Source of the DNA: Paenibacillaceae bacterium ZCTH02-B3
GTDB lineage: Bacteria > Bacillota > Bacilli > Paenibacillales > Paenibacillaceae
Length of the DNA: 40,564 bases
Assembly: GCA_002159065.1 (NCBI GenBank)
Contig: LZRV01000028.1
Location: 1-40,564 of the forward strand
Direction of reading: 5' to 3'
The notes below the pieces were generated by a model. That model made no database searches. It was not told the DNA's origin and was given only the letters and a program-made list of their open reading frames with translations. The position numbers and the translations under genes were made by a program. This document shows, one piece after another, positions 8,109 through 17,900 of the stretch (position 1 is its first letter; every line of letters starts with the position of its first letter).

Positions 8109-9974
8109 CTACCCCGTCTGCGCCCCGTACATCCGGCTGTAATAGCCGCCCCGCCGCAAGAGTTCTTCGTGTTTGCCCCGCTCCACCACGGTGCCGTCCT
8201 CGATGACCAGAATTTCGTCGGCTTCCCGGATCGTATTCAGCCGGTGGGCGATGACGAAGCTGGTCCGCCCTTTCATCAGGTTCAAGAGCGCCCGCTGGAT
8301 CTGCCGCTCGGTGCGGGTGTCGACGCTGCTGGTCGCTTCGTCGAGGATCAGGATGGACGGGCGGGTCAGCATCACCCGGGCGATGGCCAGAAGCTGCCGC
8401 TCGCCGTGACTCAGGTTGCCGCCGTTTTCGGTCAGCACCGTGTCGTACCCCTTGGGCAGCCGCCGGATGAACCGGTCCGCGCCGGCCAGCCGGGCGGCTT
8501 CCTCCATTTCCTCGTCCGTGGCGTCCGGCCGGCCGTATTTGATGTTTTCCCGGATGGTGCCGGCGAACAGGTACGTGTCCTGCAACACCACGCCGAAGCA
8601 GCGCCGCAGGCTGTCCCGCGTGTATTCCCGGATGTCGCGGCCGTCGATCAGGATGCGCCCTTCCGTTACATCGTAAAACCGCGTGAGGAGATTGACGATG
8701 GTGGTTTTCCCCGCGCCGGTCCTGCCCACCAGGGCCACCGTGGCGCCGGCGGGAACGGAGAACGACACGTCCCGCAGGGCCGGCACATCCGGACGGTAAG
8801 AAAACCGGACATTTTCGAACACCACGTGGCCGCGGGGGTGTTCCAGCGGGACGGCGCCCGGAGGGTCGGGGGGTTCCTCCCGTTCGTCCAGTACCTCGAA
8901 AGCCCGCTCCGCCCCGGCCACGCCGGACTGGATCATGTTGAACAGGTTGGCCATGTCGTTGAGCGGCCGGACGAACTGTCGGGAGTAGGTCATGAAAGCG
9001 GCGATGGCCCCCACGGTGATATCGCCCCGAATCGCCAGGACGCCTCCCGCGACGGCAACGACCGTGAAGCCCAGGTTGCCGATAACGTTCAGCATCGGCA
9101 TCAGGAAACCGGACAGGATCTGGGCTCTCAGGCCCGTGTCGTACAGATCGCCGTTGAGTTCGTCGAACTCGGCGACGGCGCGCTCCTCCCGGCCGTACGC
9201 CCGGACCGTGCGCAGGCCGGTGATGGTCTCCTCCACATGGGCGTTCAGCCGCCCGAGGGCGGCTTGCTGTTCCCTGAACAGGACGCGGGTACGCCGGGTA
9301 ATGCTCCGCACGAGCCCGTAGACCAGCGGCACCGTCACCAGGCTGGCCAGGGTGAGCAGCGGGCTGATGAACAGCATCATCGCCAGCGAACCGATGAGCG
9401 CGACGGCGCCGGACATGAACTGGATCGCGGGCTGCGAAAGGCTGGAGCTGACGTTGTCGATGTCGTTGGCCAGCCGGCTCATCAGCTCCCCGTGCTGCCG
9501 GGCGTCGAAATAGGCCAGCGGCAGTTTCTGCAGCTTCCCGAACAAGGCCGCCCGGAGCCGGCGTACCACCCGCTGCGAAATGGCGGCCGACAGCCGCCCC
9601 TGCGCCAGATGGAGCAGGGCGTCCGTCAGATAGGCGGCCGCAAGGACGACGATCATGATCCGCAGCAAATCGGCGTCGACGCCGGTTTCCGCTCCGATGG
9701 CATCCACCGCCACGCCGACCCCGTAAGGCGCCGCCAGCGCCAGGACGGAAGAGCCCATCACGGCAAGAAGCGCCAGGGCAAGCCGGCCGCGTTCCGGGCC
9801 AAGCCATCCCCACAGCCGCCTCAGGGTGCCGGTGAAGCTCTTCGGCTTGGCTGCCGGGCCGCCCCGGTGGTGGCCGCCGAAATGTCCCATCGGGCGGGGA
9901 GGCGCGGGCGGCGCCGGATCGGCGGCGCGGTCCTTGCGCTCTCCGGCGGCGGAGCGCATGCGCGGGTCAGACAT
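8109..9974 (-). CDS. Heterodimeric ABC exporter, catalytic subunit (TM288/YheH-like)
   Basis: A 621-residue half transporter: a Gly/Pro/His-rich N-terminal tail, six membrane helices from about residue 55 to 350, and a C-terminal ATPase with GRTGAGKTT, the Q-loop VVLQDTYLFAGT, Walker B ILILDEATSSVD with intact glutamate, and the H-loop VIAHRL. Its signature is LSHGE instead of LSGGQ, as expected for the subunit that lends its signature to the degenerate site of a heterodimer. The ATG at 9974 overlaps the upstream subunit gene by 8 nt and has AAAGGAGG upstream. Likely exports drugs, lipids or peptides; no C39 peptidase domain is present. Confidence 0.93.
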   Translation of the reverse strand: MSDPRMRSAAGERKDRAADPAPPAPPRPMGHFGGHHRGGPAAKPKSFTGTLRRLWGWLGPERGRLALALLAVMGSSVLALAAPYGVGVAVDAIGAETGVDADLLRIMIVVLAAAYLTDALLHLAQGRLSAAISQRVVRRLRAALFGKLQKLPLAYFDARQHGELMSRLANDIDNVSSSLSQPAIQFMSGAVALIGSLAMMLFISPLLTLASLVTVPLVYGLVRSITRRTRVLFREQQAALGRLNAHVEETITGLRTVRAYGREERAVAEFDELNGDLYDTGLRAQILSGFLMPMLNVIGNLGFTVVAVAGGVLAIRGDITVGAIAAFMTYSRQFVRPLNDMANLFNMIQSGVAGAERAFEVLDEREEPPDPPGAVPLEHPRGHVVFENVRFSYRPDVPALRDVSFSVPAGATVALVGRTGAGKTTIVNLLTRFYDVTEGRILIDGRDIREYTRDSLRRCFGVVLQDTYLFAGTIRENIKYGRPDATDEEMEEAARLAGADRFIRRLPKGYDTVLTENGGNLSHGERQLLAIARVMLTRPSILILDEATSSVDTRTERQIQRALLNLMKGRTSFVIAHRLNTIREADEILVIEDGTVVERGKHEELLRRGGYYSRMYGAQTG

Positions 9975-11796
9975 GGGACAGCGCCTCCTTTCCGAGCTGC
10001 GTTTCGCAGATTTCCCGGTAAAGGGGGCACGAACGCAGCAGGACCTCGTGGGCGCCGATGCCGGCGACCTCGCCATGGTCCAGCACGATGATTTTGTCGG
10101 CGTCCATCACGGTGGCAATCTTCTGGGCGATCAGGATGCGGGTGACGCCTTGCCCCAGGGATTTCAAGGCTTCCCGGACGCGGGATTCCGTCACCGCGTC
10201 CAGGGCGCTCATGGCGTCGTCGAGGACGAGAATCCGCGGCCGCCGCACCAAGGCCCGCGCCAGGGCGATGCGCTGCTTCTGGCCGCCCGACAGGTTGACG
10301 CCCCGCTGTCCGAGGCGGGTTTCGTATTTTTCCGGAAACGCCTCGATGAAATCCCGGGCCTGCGCAAGCCGCGCCGCCTCCGCAATCTCTTCCATGGTCG
10401 CGTCCTCTTTGCCCATCCGGATGTTGTCCGCGATGGTGCCGGTGAAGAGGGACGCGTCCTGGGTGACGCAGGCGATGCTTGCCCGCAGGATGCGGGGATC
10501 CATGGAGCGGACATCGGTGCCGTCCACCTTCACCGCCCCCGAGGTGACGTCGTACAGCCGAAGCAGGAGGCTGACCAGCGTGCTTTTGCCGGAGCCGGTG
10601 GGGCCGATGATGCCCACCGTTTCGCCGGGCAGGCACGTGAAGGTGACCTCCCGCAAGGCCGGAAGCCCGTCATTCCCCTCGTCCGAGGGATAGCGGAACG
10701 TCACCCGCTCGAAGTCGATGCGGCCGCCCGCGGCCGCCTGGGTCCCCGCTTCGGACTTTGCGGCGGTCCCGCCGGCGGGACCCGCCGCAACCGCCGGTCC
10801 GGCCGGCTCCGGCGCAACGGTTGGACCCGTCACACCCGCCAACATCTCCGCTCCGTCCCCCGCCGCAAACACCTCGCCGATGCGCAGCGCCGACGTGCGG
10901 GCGCGGACAAACATGGCGAACACCATGAAGATCATCATCAGCGAAAACAAGATCTGCGTCATGTAGCTGAGAAACGCCATGGTCTCGCCCACCTGGACGC
11001 GGCCGGTCCGCACGCCCCATCCGCCGATCCAAAGCACGGCGACCAGCCCCAGGTTCACCGTCAGCATGACGGCCGGATTGAAAAGCGCCATCGTCCGCAG
11101 GGCGCGGGTGGTGGCCTGCTGCAGCTCCGCATTGGCCCGGTCGAATTTTTCCGTTTCATACGAAAACCGGTTGAACGCCTTCACCACGCGGACGCCCGCC
11201 AGATACTCCCGCATGGCGCCGTTCACCCGGTCCATCGCCCGTTGCACCCGCTGGAAAAGGGGAAAACCGTATTTCATGTTCAGCGCAAGGAGCAAGAGGA
11301 CCACCGGAACGACCGCCGCCAGAACGGACGCCAGATAAAGGTTCAGGCTGGCGGCCATGATGAGGGCGCCGACGCACACGAGAGGCGCCTTCACGAAAAT
11401 GCGCATCAGGCCGTTGACGAAGTTCTGCACCTGCGTCACGTCGTTGGTGATGCGCGTCACCAGCGAAGCCCGGTCGAACCGGTCAAGGCTGGCCAGGGGC
11501 ATCGACTGGATGCGGCGGTACATGTCCGCGCGCAGCTCCTTGCCGAACCGCTGCGACACGCGGCTGGAGATCACGTTGCGGGCCGTGGCCGCCAAGGCGC
11601 CCGCGGCGGTCAGCAGCAGCATGATCCCGCCGAGTCCGAGCACGCGGCGGAGATCGAGATACGCCACGCCCTCGTCGACAATGCGCGCCAGCAGCGCCGG
11701 CTGCATGAGGTCCACCGCCGCTTCCAGGGTCAGGCACAGGATGGACGCCATGAACCACGCCCCGTGTCTCCGGACGTAAGGACGCAGAAAGCGCAA
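9967..11796 (-). CDS. Heterodimeric ABC exporter, degenerate-site subunit (TM287/YheI-like)
   Basis: A 609-residue half transporter starting from a TTG at 11796 with GAAGGGG just upstream. Six membrane helices precede an ATPase with GPTGSGKST and canonical LSGGQ. Two catalytic residues are replaced: Walker B reads ILVLDDAMSALD (Asp for the catalytic Glu), and the switch histidine is Gln in ILIAQKIAT. This is the pattern of TM287 and related asymmetric exporters. A roughly 35-residue Ala/Gly/Pro insert joins the membrane and ATPase domains, near 10720-10850. It is co-transcribed with its partner gene. Confidence 0.93.
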   Translation of the reverse strand: MRFLRPYVRRHGAWFMASILCLTLEAAVDLMQPALLARIVDEGVAYLDLRRVLGLGGIMLLLTAAGALAATARNVISSRVSQRFGKELRADMYRRIQSMPLASLDRFDRASLVTRITNDVTQVQNFVNGLMRIFVKAPLVCVGALIMAASLNLYLASVLAAVVPVVLLLLALNMKYGFPLFQRVQRAMDRVNGAMREYLAGVRVVKAFNRFSYETEKFDRANAELQQATTRALRTMALFNPAVMLTVNLGLVAVLWIGGWGVRTGRVQVGETMAFLSYMTQILFSLMMIFMVFAMFVRARTSALRIGEVFAAGDGAEMLAGVTGPTVAPEPAGPAVAAGPAGGTAAKSEAGTQAAAGGRIDFERVTFRYPSDEGNDGLPALREVTFTCLPGETVGIIGPTGSGKSTLVSLLLRLYDVTSGAVKVDGTDVRSMDPRILRASIACVTQDASLFTGTIADNIRMGKEDATMEEIAEAARLAQARDFIEAFPEKYETRLGQRGVNLSGGQKQRIALARALVRRPRILVLDDAMSALDAVTESRVREALKSLGQGVTRILIAQKIATVMDADKIIVLDHGEVAGIGAHEVLLRSCPLYREICETQLGKEALSHV

Positions 11797-12035
11797 GCCC
11801 CTTCACCCGCCTTTCTTCATTTAGGATGATAATCCTGCCCGGCCCGTTTGTCACCCCGACCCGGCTCCCGGTTCTTTCGTCCTGTTCGGACGGTCTTCCA
11901 ATCAGGTTATGGAACCGTTTAAATTTGCTGGATATATTTTCATTATTTTTTCTATACAACGAGGAAAAAAACACCTATTTTTGTGTTTAGCTGAATCTAC
12001 ATACGGATTAGCAATTTCTCAGGAGGATTGACAAC
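11797..12035. other. Divergent intergenic region upstream of the exporter and chemoreceptor
   Basis: About 240 nt between two divergent genes. It contains an imperfect palindrome AGGATGATAATCCT at 11823-11836, close to the exporter start, and an AT-rich stretch at 11920-11990. The chemoreceptor ribosome site TCAGGAGG is at the right end. I see no convincing sigma-A or sigma-D promoter. Confidence 0.5.
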
Positions 12036-13859
12036 ATGACAGACAACCTGGACGCGAAAAAAAGTCGGGGAACGGCCGAACTCAAAACCGGAATGAAACG
12101 TGTCAAACCGGTGTTGTCGCGGATGTGGAAATTCAAGGATATGCGGATTCTTTTCAAACTTTACAGCGGATTCGGCGCCATATTGATCATTACGCTTCTT
12201 GTCAGCCTGTTCAGCCTGTTCAGCATGAACCAGATCGGGGGCAAAACCAAGGAACTGTATGAAGAAAGACTGACCAACGTTTCCGACATCCTGACCCTGG
12301 CCGTCAAGTTCCAGGAGTTCAACTCGAACATCGGCAACATTTTGCTCAATACCGCGGGTGCCCAGGAGTTATCCACCGAAGATCTGAGACAGGCGCTGGA
12401 CGAAATCCGGGGTCTGCTTGACAAGTCGACCGGAAAAATGAAAGACATGGGCATACAAGAGTCGCAAATCACCACGTTCAACATCCTCTGGGACAACTAC
12501 TTGAAAGATTTTGAAAACTTCAGCTCCATGCTGGAGCGGGGCGACGAAAAGGTGGGCAACGTCACCGGCTTTGAAGCGGCCAAGACGATCTACACAGTTA
12601 ACATCAGCACCAAAACGGTGACGATGAACAACTATCTGTCCCAATGGGTGGACATCAACAAAGAGCTGGCCGAAGCAGCCTACCGGTCCGCCCTGAATCA
12701 GCAGACTTCGCAAATCATGCTGCAAATCATCCTGATCCTTGCGGCCGTCGCCTTGACGGTGCTGGTCGGCTGGGCGGTGGCCCGGTCCATCATCAACCCG
12801 CTGTCCCTGGTCGTGCAAGCGGCGGGCGAAATGTCCAAAGGAAGGCTGAACCAGTGCGTGGAGCTGATTCGCGGGGACGAACTCGGAACCCTCGCCTCTT
12901 CCTTCAATGAAATGGCGAAAAACATCCGCGAACTCATCCTCCAGGTCAAAAACGCCGGAGACAGGGTGTTCGACACGTCCCAAAATCTGTCCCTCATCTG
13001 CAGCCAGACGGCGGACGCCTCCCAGGAAGTGGCCCGGGAAATCACGAAAATCGCCGACAACGCGGAAACCCAGAAGCGGTCGGCGGAGGACAGCGCCCGG
13101 GCGATGAACGAAATGGCCCAGGGCGTCCAGCAGATCGCGGAAGCGTCCGAGGAAGTCACGAATCTGGCAATGGCGGCCAACCAGGAGGCCAGAGGGGGCA
13201 ACGAAGCGGTACAGAACGCCATTCGCCAGATCGAATCGGTCAAGGACACGGTGGAAACTTCGGCGTCCATCATCCGCAAGCTGGAGCAGCGCTCCGACGA
13301 AATCGGCAGCATCGTGGAAGTCATCACCGACATCGCGGCGCAAACGAACCTTCTGGCCCTCAACGCATCCATCGAAGCGGCCCGGGCCGGCGAGCACGGC
13401 CGCGGTTTCGCGGTGGTGGCGGGCGAAGTCCGGAAGCTTTCGCAGCGGTCCAGCGAGTACGCCCAGCAGATCAACAATCTGATCCAGGCCATCCGGAAGG
13501 ACACGGCACAGGCCGTGGAAGCGATGAACAGGGGCACGCGGGAAGTGCAGGAAGGCGTGGCCGTGGCGCTGCAGGCGGGAGAAGCGTTTGAACGAATTTC
13601 CCGCTCCATCGACAACGTGTTTGCGAAGATCGAAAACGTGACGTCGGTGGTGGAAGAGCTGTCCGCCGGCACGGAGGAAGTGGCGGCCTCCGCCGACGAG
13701 AGCGCCCGCATCGCCAAGGAAATGTCCGGCAACACGCAAAGCGTGGTGGCCGTCACCGAAGAGCAGCTGGCCGCCGTGTCGGAAATCTCCGAATCCGCGG
13801 AAGGTTTGCGGCGCATGGCGCAAGACCTTCAGGAAACCATCGCGCGGTTCGAGGTGTGA
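12036..13859 (+). CDS. Methyl-accepting chemotaxis protein
   Basis: The 607-residue membrane receptor signals to CheA through CheW. A 42-residue basic cytoplasmic N-terminus is followed by TM1 (about 43-63), an extracellular four-helix-bundle-type sensor domain (64-225), TM2 (227-250), a HAMP domain ([17 protein letters not shown] onwards) and the long signalling coiled coil. The hairpin tip at about 430-470 includes [20 protein letters not shown] and [14 protein letters not shown]. There is no C-terminal pentapeptide tether. The start is set by CAGGAGG upstream. No other chemotaxis gene is near; the ligand cannot be inferred. Confidence 0.96.
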   Translation: MTDNLDAKKSRGTAELKTGMKRVKPVLSRMWKFKDMRILFKLYSGFGAILIITLLVSLFSLFSMNQIGGKTKELYEERLTNVSDILTLAVKFQEFNSNIGNILLNTAGAQELSTEDLRQALDEIRGLLDKSTGKMKDMGIQESQITTFNILWDNYLKDFENFSSMLERGDEKVGNVTGFEAAKTIYTVNISTKTVTMNNYLSQWVDINKELAEAAYRSALNQQTSQIMLQIILILAAVALTVLVGWAVARSIINPLSLVVQAAGEMSKGRLNQCVELIRGDELGTLASSFNEMAKNIRELILQVKNAGDRVFDTSQNLSLICSQTADASQEVAREITKIADNAETQKRSAEDSARAMNEMAQGVQQIAEASEEVTNLAMAANQEARGGNEAVQNAIRQIESVKDTVETSASIIRKLEQRSDEIGSIVEVITDIAAQTNLLALNASIEAARAGEHGRGFAVVAGEVRKLSQRSSEYAQQINNLIQAIRKDTAQAVEAMNRGTREVQEGVAVALQAGEAFERISRSIDNVFAKIENVTSVVEELSAGTEEVAASADESARIAKEMSGNTQSVVAVTEEQLAAVSEISESAEGLRRMAQDLQETIARFEV

Positions 13860-13872
13860 CGGCGAAGCGAGA

Positions 13873-13925
13873 CGCCGCCGGGGAATTTCGTCGTGTGGCG
13901 AAATCCCCCGGCGGCTTTTGCTTTT
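13873..13925 (+). terminator. Terminator of the chemoreceptor gene
   Basis: A long inverted repeat, GCCGCCGGGGAATTTCG pairing with CGAAATCCCCCGGCGGC with one bulged base, followed by TTTTGCTTTTT, starts 14 nt after the receptor stop. Confidence 0.88.
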
Positions 13926-14056
13926 TGAAGGAACATCCCGCCGATTCCCGAAGACTTTTGCCGGTGCGAAAACGGAACGAAAAAGGTATACTGGAATGGG
14001 TGTTCCAGGACAGCGCTTTCAACCAGTGTCGGCAAATACATGGCGGAGGGACAGCC

Positions 14057-15172
14057 TTGATCGGATTCGTCGTCAACCCGGTTTCCGGCAACGGCAAGGG
14101 CATCAGGACATGGAAAAAAATCGAACGGACGCTGCGAAGGAAGAAAATCCCGTATCTGATGCACATCACCGGAAAGCCCGGGGACGCTTCGGTTTTCGCC
14201 CGAGAGCTCGCCGAACGCGGCGACTGCGCCGCCGTCGTGGCCGTGGGCGGCGACGGAACGGTCAGCGAGACGGCCGCCGGTCTGCTGGCGGCGGGGGCGC
14301 GGAAGCCCCTCGGACACATTCCCGCCGGCTCCGGCAACGATTTCTCCCGCACAATGGGCATTCCGGCCGGCAAACCGGAAGCGCTGGCCTCCGCGTTGAC
14401 CGCCGCAATGCCCGGCTCGACCGGCGCACCGGATAGCCCTCCCGCCGAGTTGTCCGCCGCGCGTTTCGGTTCGCCCGGCATGCCGTCCGGTTCAACCGAC
14501 GGTCCGTCCGGCAACACGTCCGCCGCGGCGAACGCTCCGCGGCGCATCGACGTCTTTGCCCTGCGGCGGGATGCCGGGCCGGACAGAGCTGGCGGCACGT
14601 CCGGCCCGTCGGGCGACGGTCCGGGCATCGCCGTCTGCTCGGTCGGGGCCGGATTTGACGGCAAGGTGGCGTTCGAGACCAACCGGGCCGCGCACAAGAG
14701 ATGGCTGAACCGTCTCAGGCTGGGCGCCCTCGCCTATCCGCTGTCCATGCTGGCAACCCTTGTCACTTACAAGCCTTGTCCGGTCCGGGTCATCGTCGAC
14801 GGACAGGCGTTTGATTACGACGCCGTCTGGCTGGTGGCCGTCGCCAATGTCGCCACGTATGGCGGCGGCATGCGGATTTGTCCCCGCGCGCGGCCGGACG
14901 ACGGGCTGGCCGACGTATGCGTCGTGCATCGGATCGGCAGACTCACGTTTCTGCGCTATTTTCCCCGCGTCTACTCCGGCCGCCACATTGAACTTCCGGG
15001 CGTGAGCCTTCACCGGGGCCGGCGGGTGGAAATCCGCGCGGACCGGCCCCTCTTCGTCCATGCCGACGGGGAATACGCCGGCGAAACGCCGCTGGAAATC
15101 CGGGTCATCGCGGACGCCTTGCCGGTCCTCGCCGCCGCCCCGGGTCCGAAAAAGCCGGTTCACGGCCCGTGA
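14057..15172 (+). CDS. Diacylglycerol/lipid kinase family protein (DgkB/YegS-like)
   Basis: A 371-residue cytoplasmic kinase with the DAGK catalytic fold: FVVNPVSGNGKG at the N-terminus, VAVGGDGTVSETAAG near residue 65 and IPAGSGNDFSRT after it, then GAGFDGKVAFETN and DGEYAGETPLEIRV at the end. It would phosphorylate diacylglycerol or a related lipid. The start chosen is TTG at 14057, with CGGAGGG 7 nt upstream; an open frame further upstream runs through the terminator and is not used. Between the two lobes lies an insert of about 60 residues rich in Pro, Ser, Gly and Ala (near 14405-14620), absent from typical members. Confidence 0.9.
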   Translation: MIGFVVNPVSGNGKGIRTWKKIERTLRRKKIPYLMHITGKPGDASVFARELAERGDCAAVVAVGGDGTVSETAAGLLAAGARKPLGHIPAGSGNDFSRTMGIPAGKPEALASALTAAMPGSTGAPDSPPAELSAARFGSPGMPSGSTDGPSGNTSAAANAPRRIDVFALRRDAGPDRAGGTSGPSGDGPGIAVCSVGAGFDGKVAFETNRAAHKRWLNRLRLGALAYPLSMLATLVTYKPCPVRVIVDGQAFDYDAVWLVAVANVATYGGGMRICPRARPDDGLADVCVVHRIGRLTFLRYFPRVYSGRHIELPGVSLHRGRRVEIRADRPLFVHADGEYAGETPLEIRVIADALPVLAAAPGPKKPVHGP

Positions 15173-15314
15173 CCTTTCCCGATCCCTGTCATCCCCGGAC
15201 CGGTGCGGAAATTCTCCGGGAACCGGACAAACGCACGGACTGCACGGACACAGGGACATAAACTGGAACCGTGATGGCAACATCACCAAACCAACGAAAC
15301 GGGAGGTACGGAGA

Positions 15315-15431
15315 ATGAGCTACCCGGTGGCAGGCTACAGCTACGGAGGCGGCTACAGCAAGGCTGTCGCGTTCGTGCTCGTGCTCTTCATCCTGCTGGT
15401 CATCATCCTGAAAAGCGGCATTCTTTACTGA
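15315..15431 (+). CDS. YjcZ-family sporulation miniprotein
   Basis: A 38-residue protein, MSYPVAGYSYGGGYSKAV followed by one hydrophobic helix (AFVLVLFILLVIIL) and a short tail. The YGGG motif before a single membrane segment is the hallmark of the tiny YjcZ family found in Bacillales spores and forespore membranes. GGGAGG lies 8 nt before the ATG. It is a monocistronic unit ended by a strong terminator, and supports the spore-former assignment. Confidence 0.9.
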   Translation: MSYPVAGYSYGGGYSKAVAFVLVLFILLVIILKSGILY

Positions 15432-15469
15432 TCGGGCCGGCAGGACCGCGCGCTATCTGATCCTCCCTC

Positions 15470-15502
15470 CATCCGCCCGTGACGGGCGGATGGCTTTTTT
15501 TG
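15470..15502 (+). terminator. Terminator of the YjcZ gene
   Basis: Perfect 11-bp arms CCATCCGCCCG and CGGGCGGATGG with a TGA loop, then CTTTTTTT. It acts on the plus strand only. Confidence 0.92.
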
Positions 15503-15524
15503 TCCGTGTCCTGCGTGTCCGCCG

Positions 15525-16505
15525 CTACCGTTCAAAGACTTCCCGGTTCACGAGATGGGCCGGCAGGCGTCCCGAAAGGGCGTCCAGCAGGTTGTCGGCG
15601 GCCATTTCGGCCATGCGCGTCCTCGTCCGCACCGACGCGCTGCCGATGTGCGGAAGCGCCACCACGTTGGGCAGCGTCAGGAGCGGATGATCCGGCTTCA
15701 CCGGCTCTTCCTCGAACACGTCGAGACCCGCCGCCCAAATGTCGCCATCCCGGAGCGCGCGGTACAGGGCGTCCTCGTCCACGATGCCCCCGCGGGCCGC
15801 GTTGATGAGCACCGCCGTGCGCTTCATCCGCCCAAGTTCCCGTTCCCCGATGAGACCCCGGGTTTCGGGCGTCAGCGGCGTCAAAATCACCACGAAATCC
15901 GACTGCTCCAAGAGTTCGTCCAGCGTCGCGTACTCCGCGCCCAGCGTCCGCTCGGCTTCCTCCCTGCGGGTGCGGTTGCAATAGAGAATCCGCATGCCGA
16001 AGCCTTTGGCCCGCCTGGCCACCGCTTCGCCGATTCTGCCCATTCCGATAATGCCCAGGGTCGCCCCGTAGACGTCCATGCCGGTCAGCAGCATGGGCGA
16101 CCAGGTCTTCCAGCGGCCCTGCCGGAGAAAATCGGACGCTTCCACCAGTCTGCGCGCCGTCGCCAGAAGCAGCGCAAACGTCAGGTCGGCGGTGGTCTCG
16201 GTCAGCACGCCCGGCGTGTTGGTGACCATGATCCGCCGCCGGCTTGCCGCCTCCACGTCGATGTTGTTGTAGCCGACGGCCATGTTGCTGACCACCTTCA
16301 GCTTCGGCGCCGCCGCCAGCAGCGCGTCGTCCACCGTCTCCGTCAGCAGGCAGTAGAGCCCGTCCGCGTCGCGCACCATTTCTTCCAATACGTTTCGGGG
16401 AACCGGCTCGTCTTCTTCCGGCCAGAGCTTCACTTCGCACTTTTCCCGCAGCCGCTCCAGGATGGATTCGGGAATTTTGCGCGTCACTGCCACCTTCGGT
16501 TTCAT
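15525..16505 (-). CDS. D-2-hydroxyacid dehydrogenase (glyoxylate/hydroxypyruvate reductase type)
   Basis: A 326-residue NAD(P)-dependent dehydrogenase reducing 2-keto acids such as glyoxylate or hydroxypyruvate. The Rossmann loop GIIGMGRIGEAVARRAKGFGM sits mid-protein, and the catalytic Arg, Glu and His occur in NAARGGIVDE, GLDVFEEEP and LPHIGSAS. The substrate loop NMAVGYNNID is typical of the GyaR/GRHPR branch. ATG at 16505 preceded by GGAAAGGAAGGAC. It is monocistronic and convergent with the YjcZ unit. Confidence 0.92.
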   Translation of the reverse strand: MKPKVAVTRKIPESILERLREKCEVKLWPEEDEPVPRNVLEEMVRDADGLYCLLTETVDDALLAAAPKLKVVSNMAVGYNNIDVEAASRRRIMVTNTPGVLTETTADLTFALLLATARRLVEASDFLRQGRWKTWSPMLLTGMDVYGATLGIIGMGRIGEAVARRAKGFGMRILYCNRTRREEAERTLGAEYATLDELLEQSDFVVILTPLTPETRGLIGERELGRMKRTAVLINAARGGIVDEDALYRALRDGDIWAAGLDVFEEEPVKPDHPLLTLPNVVALPHIGSASVRTRTRMAEMAADNLLDALSGRLPAHLVNREVFER

Positions 16506-16662
16506 CGTGCTGTCCTTCCTTTCCCTGCGCGTGACCGCGAATCGTGTCGCATCCGTTCATCCCGGGCAGGCGGCCGCCCGCAAAATGGAAGCGCGACCCG
16601 CGTTTAGCCGCGAGTTTCCTGATGAAATGGCGAATCCCCTTCTGTCCTTGTCCTATCCTATC

Positions 16663-16692
16663 AAAAAACCGGCCGGACGTCATGCCGGCCGT
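16663..16692 (-). terminator. Terminator of the APH-like kinase gene
   Basis: The minus strand reads CGGCCGG, 8-nt loop, CCGGCCG, then GTTTTTTG, about 30-60 nt after the stop codon at 16723. Confidence 0.82.
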
Positions 16693-16722
16693 GTCGGAAC
16701 CTGCGGGACGTTTCCCGGGCCG

Positions 16723-17727
16723 CTAGCCATACCATTGTCTGTATAACGGATAGGCCCGTTCATGGACGGCCCGGGCGCGGCTTTGCGCCGCCTCCCGGAA
16801 ATCGGGCGCCCGTTCGGCTTCCACATAGTCGGCCAGCGAATCGATCACCTCATCGAACAGGTTGGCCCTCTCATACAACCGCATGCGCTCCGCGGTTTCG
16901 CCGCCCGCCAGCGCGGCCGCCGTTTCCCGCAGCGCAGGCCACGAAGGGGTGTGTCGAAGCGGCCAGAGGAAAACGGAATAATCCGCCGCGGCGTCCCCAT
17001 CCGCCGTCAGATCATCCCAGTCGATGATCCAAAATCCGCCCGAGCCGTCGGTCAGCACATTATGCCAATTCAAATCCTGATGCGCGACGTCGCGCGCCTG
17101 GCCAGCGAAGAGCGGCGAACGTTCCGCCGCTTCCCGCAGCCGTTCGATTTCCCCGCGAAACCATTCGAATGCCTCTCGGGCCACGAAACCGAGCAGGGCT
17201 CGCCCTTCGAGCACCGTTTCCAAATCCTCTTCGAAGCGGGAAATATACATATCCATGAACGCTTCGGCGTACGTGCGCCCGCGCGGCCGGTCCGCTCCCG
17301 CCCGGCGGCCGACGAGCCCGGCGATCCGGCGATCGCGGTGGAGACGGGAAATCGTCCGCATCACCTCCGGCACGATCCGCTCCGCATCCGGCGCGTCGGC
17401 CATTGGCCGCCCATCCACGTATTCGGTGACCAGTCCGAACGGATAACCCGGAATCATTTCCTGGGAAATCGTGTCGACGATCCGCGGCGCGGCGTATTCC
17501 CGTGCCAAAAAATCGCCGACAGCGGCCCAACGCCGCAAACTGTCCGCGTGATCCGCCGGAGCCAGCTTGACATGGAACCTCCGGTTTCCGTCGGTCAGGA
17601 GAAACGACAGGTTGACGAATCCGCCGGGATTCCAGATGGATCTCGCCTCGATCCGTCCCGCCTCCAGCCCGAGCGTCCGGGAGTGCCGAATCCCCCAAGC
17701 GGCGACGGTTTTTTCGAATTTCCGCAT
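16723..17727 (-). CDS. Aminoglycoside phosphotransferase-family kinase
   Basis: A 334-residue protein of the APH/choline kinase fold. It shows the nucleotide-lobe strand FHVKLAPA, the catalytic loop VAHQDLNWHNVL (Brenner-type H-D-N pattern) and the metal-binding IIDWDDL. The substrate is unknown; neighbours give no antibiotic-resistance context. The start at 17727 (MRKFEKT) is preferred, with GAGGTGAAGG upstream. An ATG at 17844 preceded by GGGGGAC would add a 39-residue Arg-rich extension that does not look domain-like. It follows the sugar dehydrogenase gene on the same strand and may be co-transcribed. Confidence 0.85.
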   Translation of the reverse strand: MRKFEKTVAAWGIRHSRTLGLEAGRIEARSIWNPGGFVNLSFLLTDGNRRFHVKLAPADHADSLRRWAAVGDFLAREYAAPRIVDTISQEMIPGYPFGLVTEYVDGRPMADAPDAERIVPEVMRTISRLHRDRRIAGLVGRRAGADRPRGRTYAEAFMDMYISRFEEDLETVLEGRALLGFVAREAFEWFRGEIERLREAAERSPLFAGQARDVAHQDLNWHNVLTDGSGGFWIIDWDDLTADGDAAADYSVFLWPLRHTPSWPALRETAAALAGGETAERMRLYERANLFDEVIDSLADYVEAERAPDFREAAQSRARAVHERAYPLYRQWYG

Positions 17728-17900
17728 GTCCGCCTTCACCTCGCCAGTCGACACCGGCGGCGCCGTGTTTACACGGAACCTGACACCGCGGCGTCCGCCC
17801 CTTTTGCGCCGGCGGCGCCAATCCGTGCGCTCCGGAGCCGCCATCCCGTGTCCCCCGGTGCCGCCGCCCCCGCGTCCGCGGCAAAACGGCAAAACCCGGG

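Noticed and set aside
11823-11836. AGGATGATAATCCT as an operator for the ABC exporter
   Set aside because: The arms are only 5 bp, no promoter could be placed around it and no regulator is adjacent, so it is noted only as part of the intergenic region.
11900-12035. A sigma-D motility promoter for the chemoreceptor
   Set aside because: TAAA and GGATAT words occur but with about 6 nt between them, not the 15-16 nt required.
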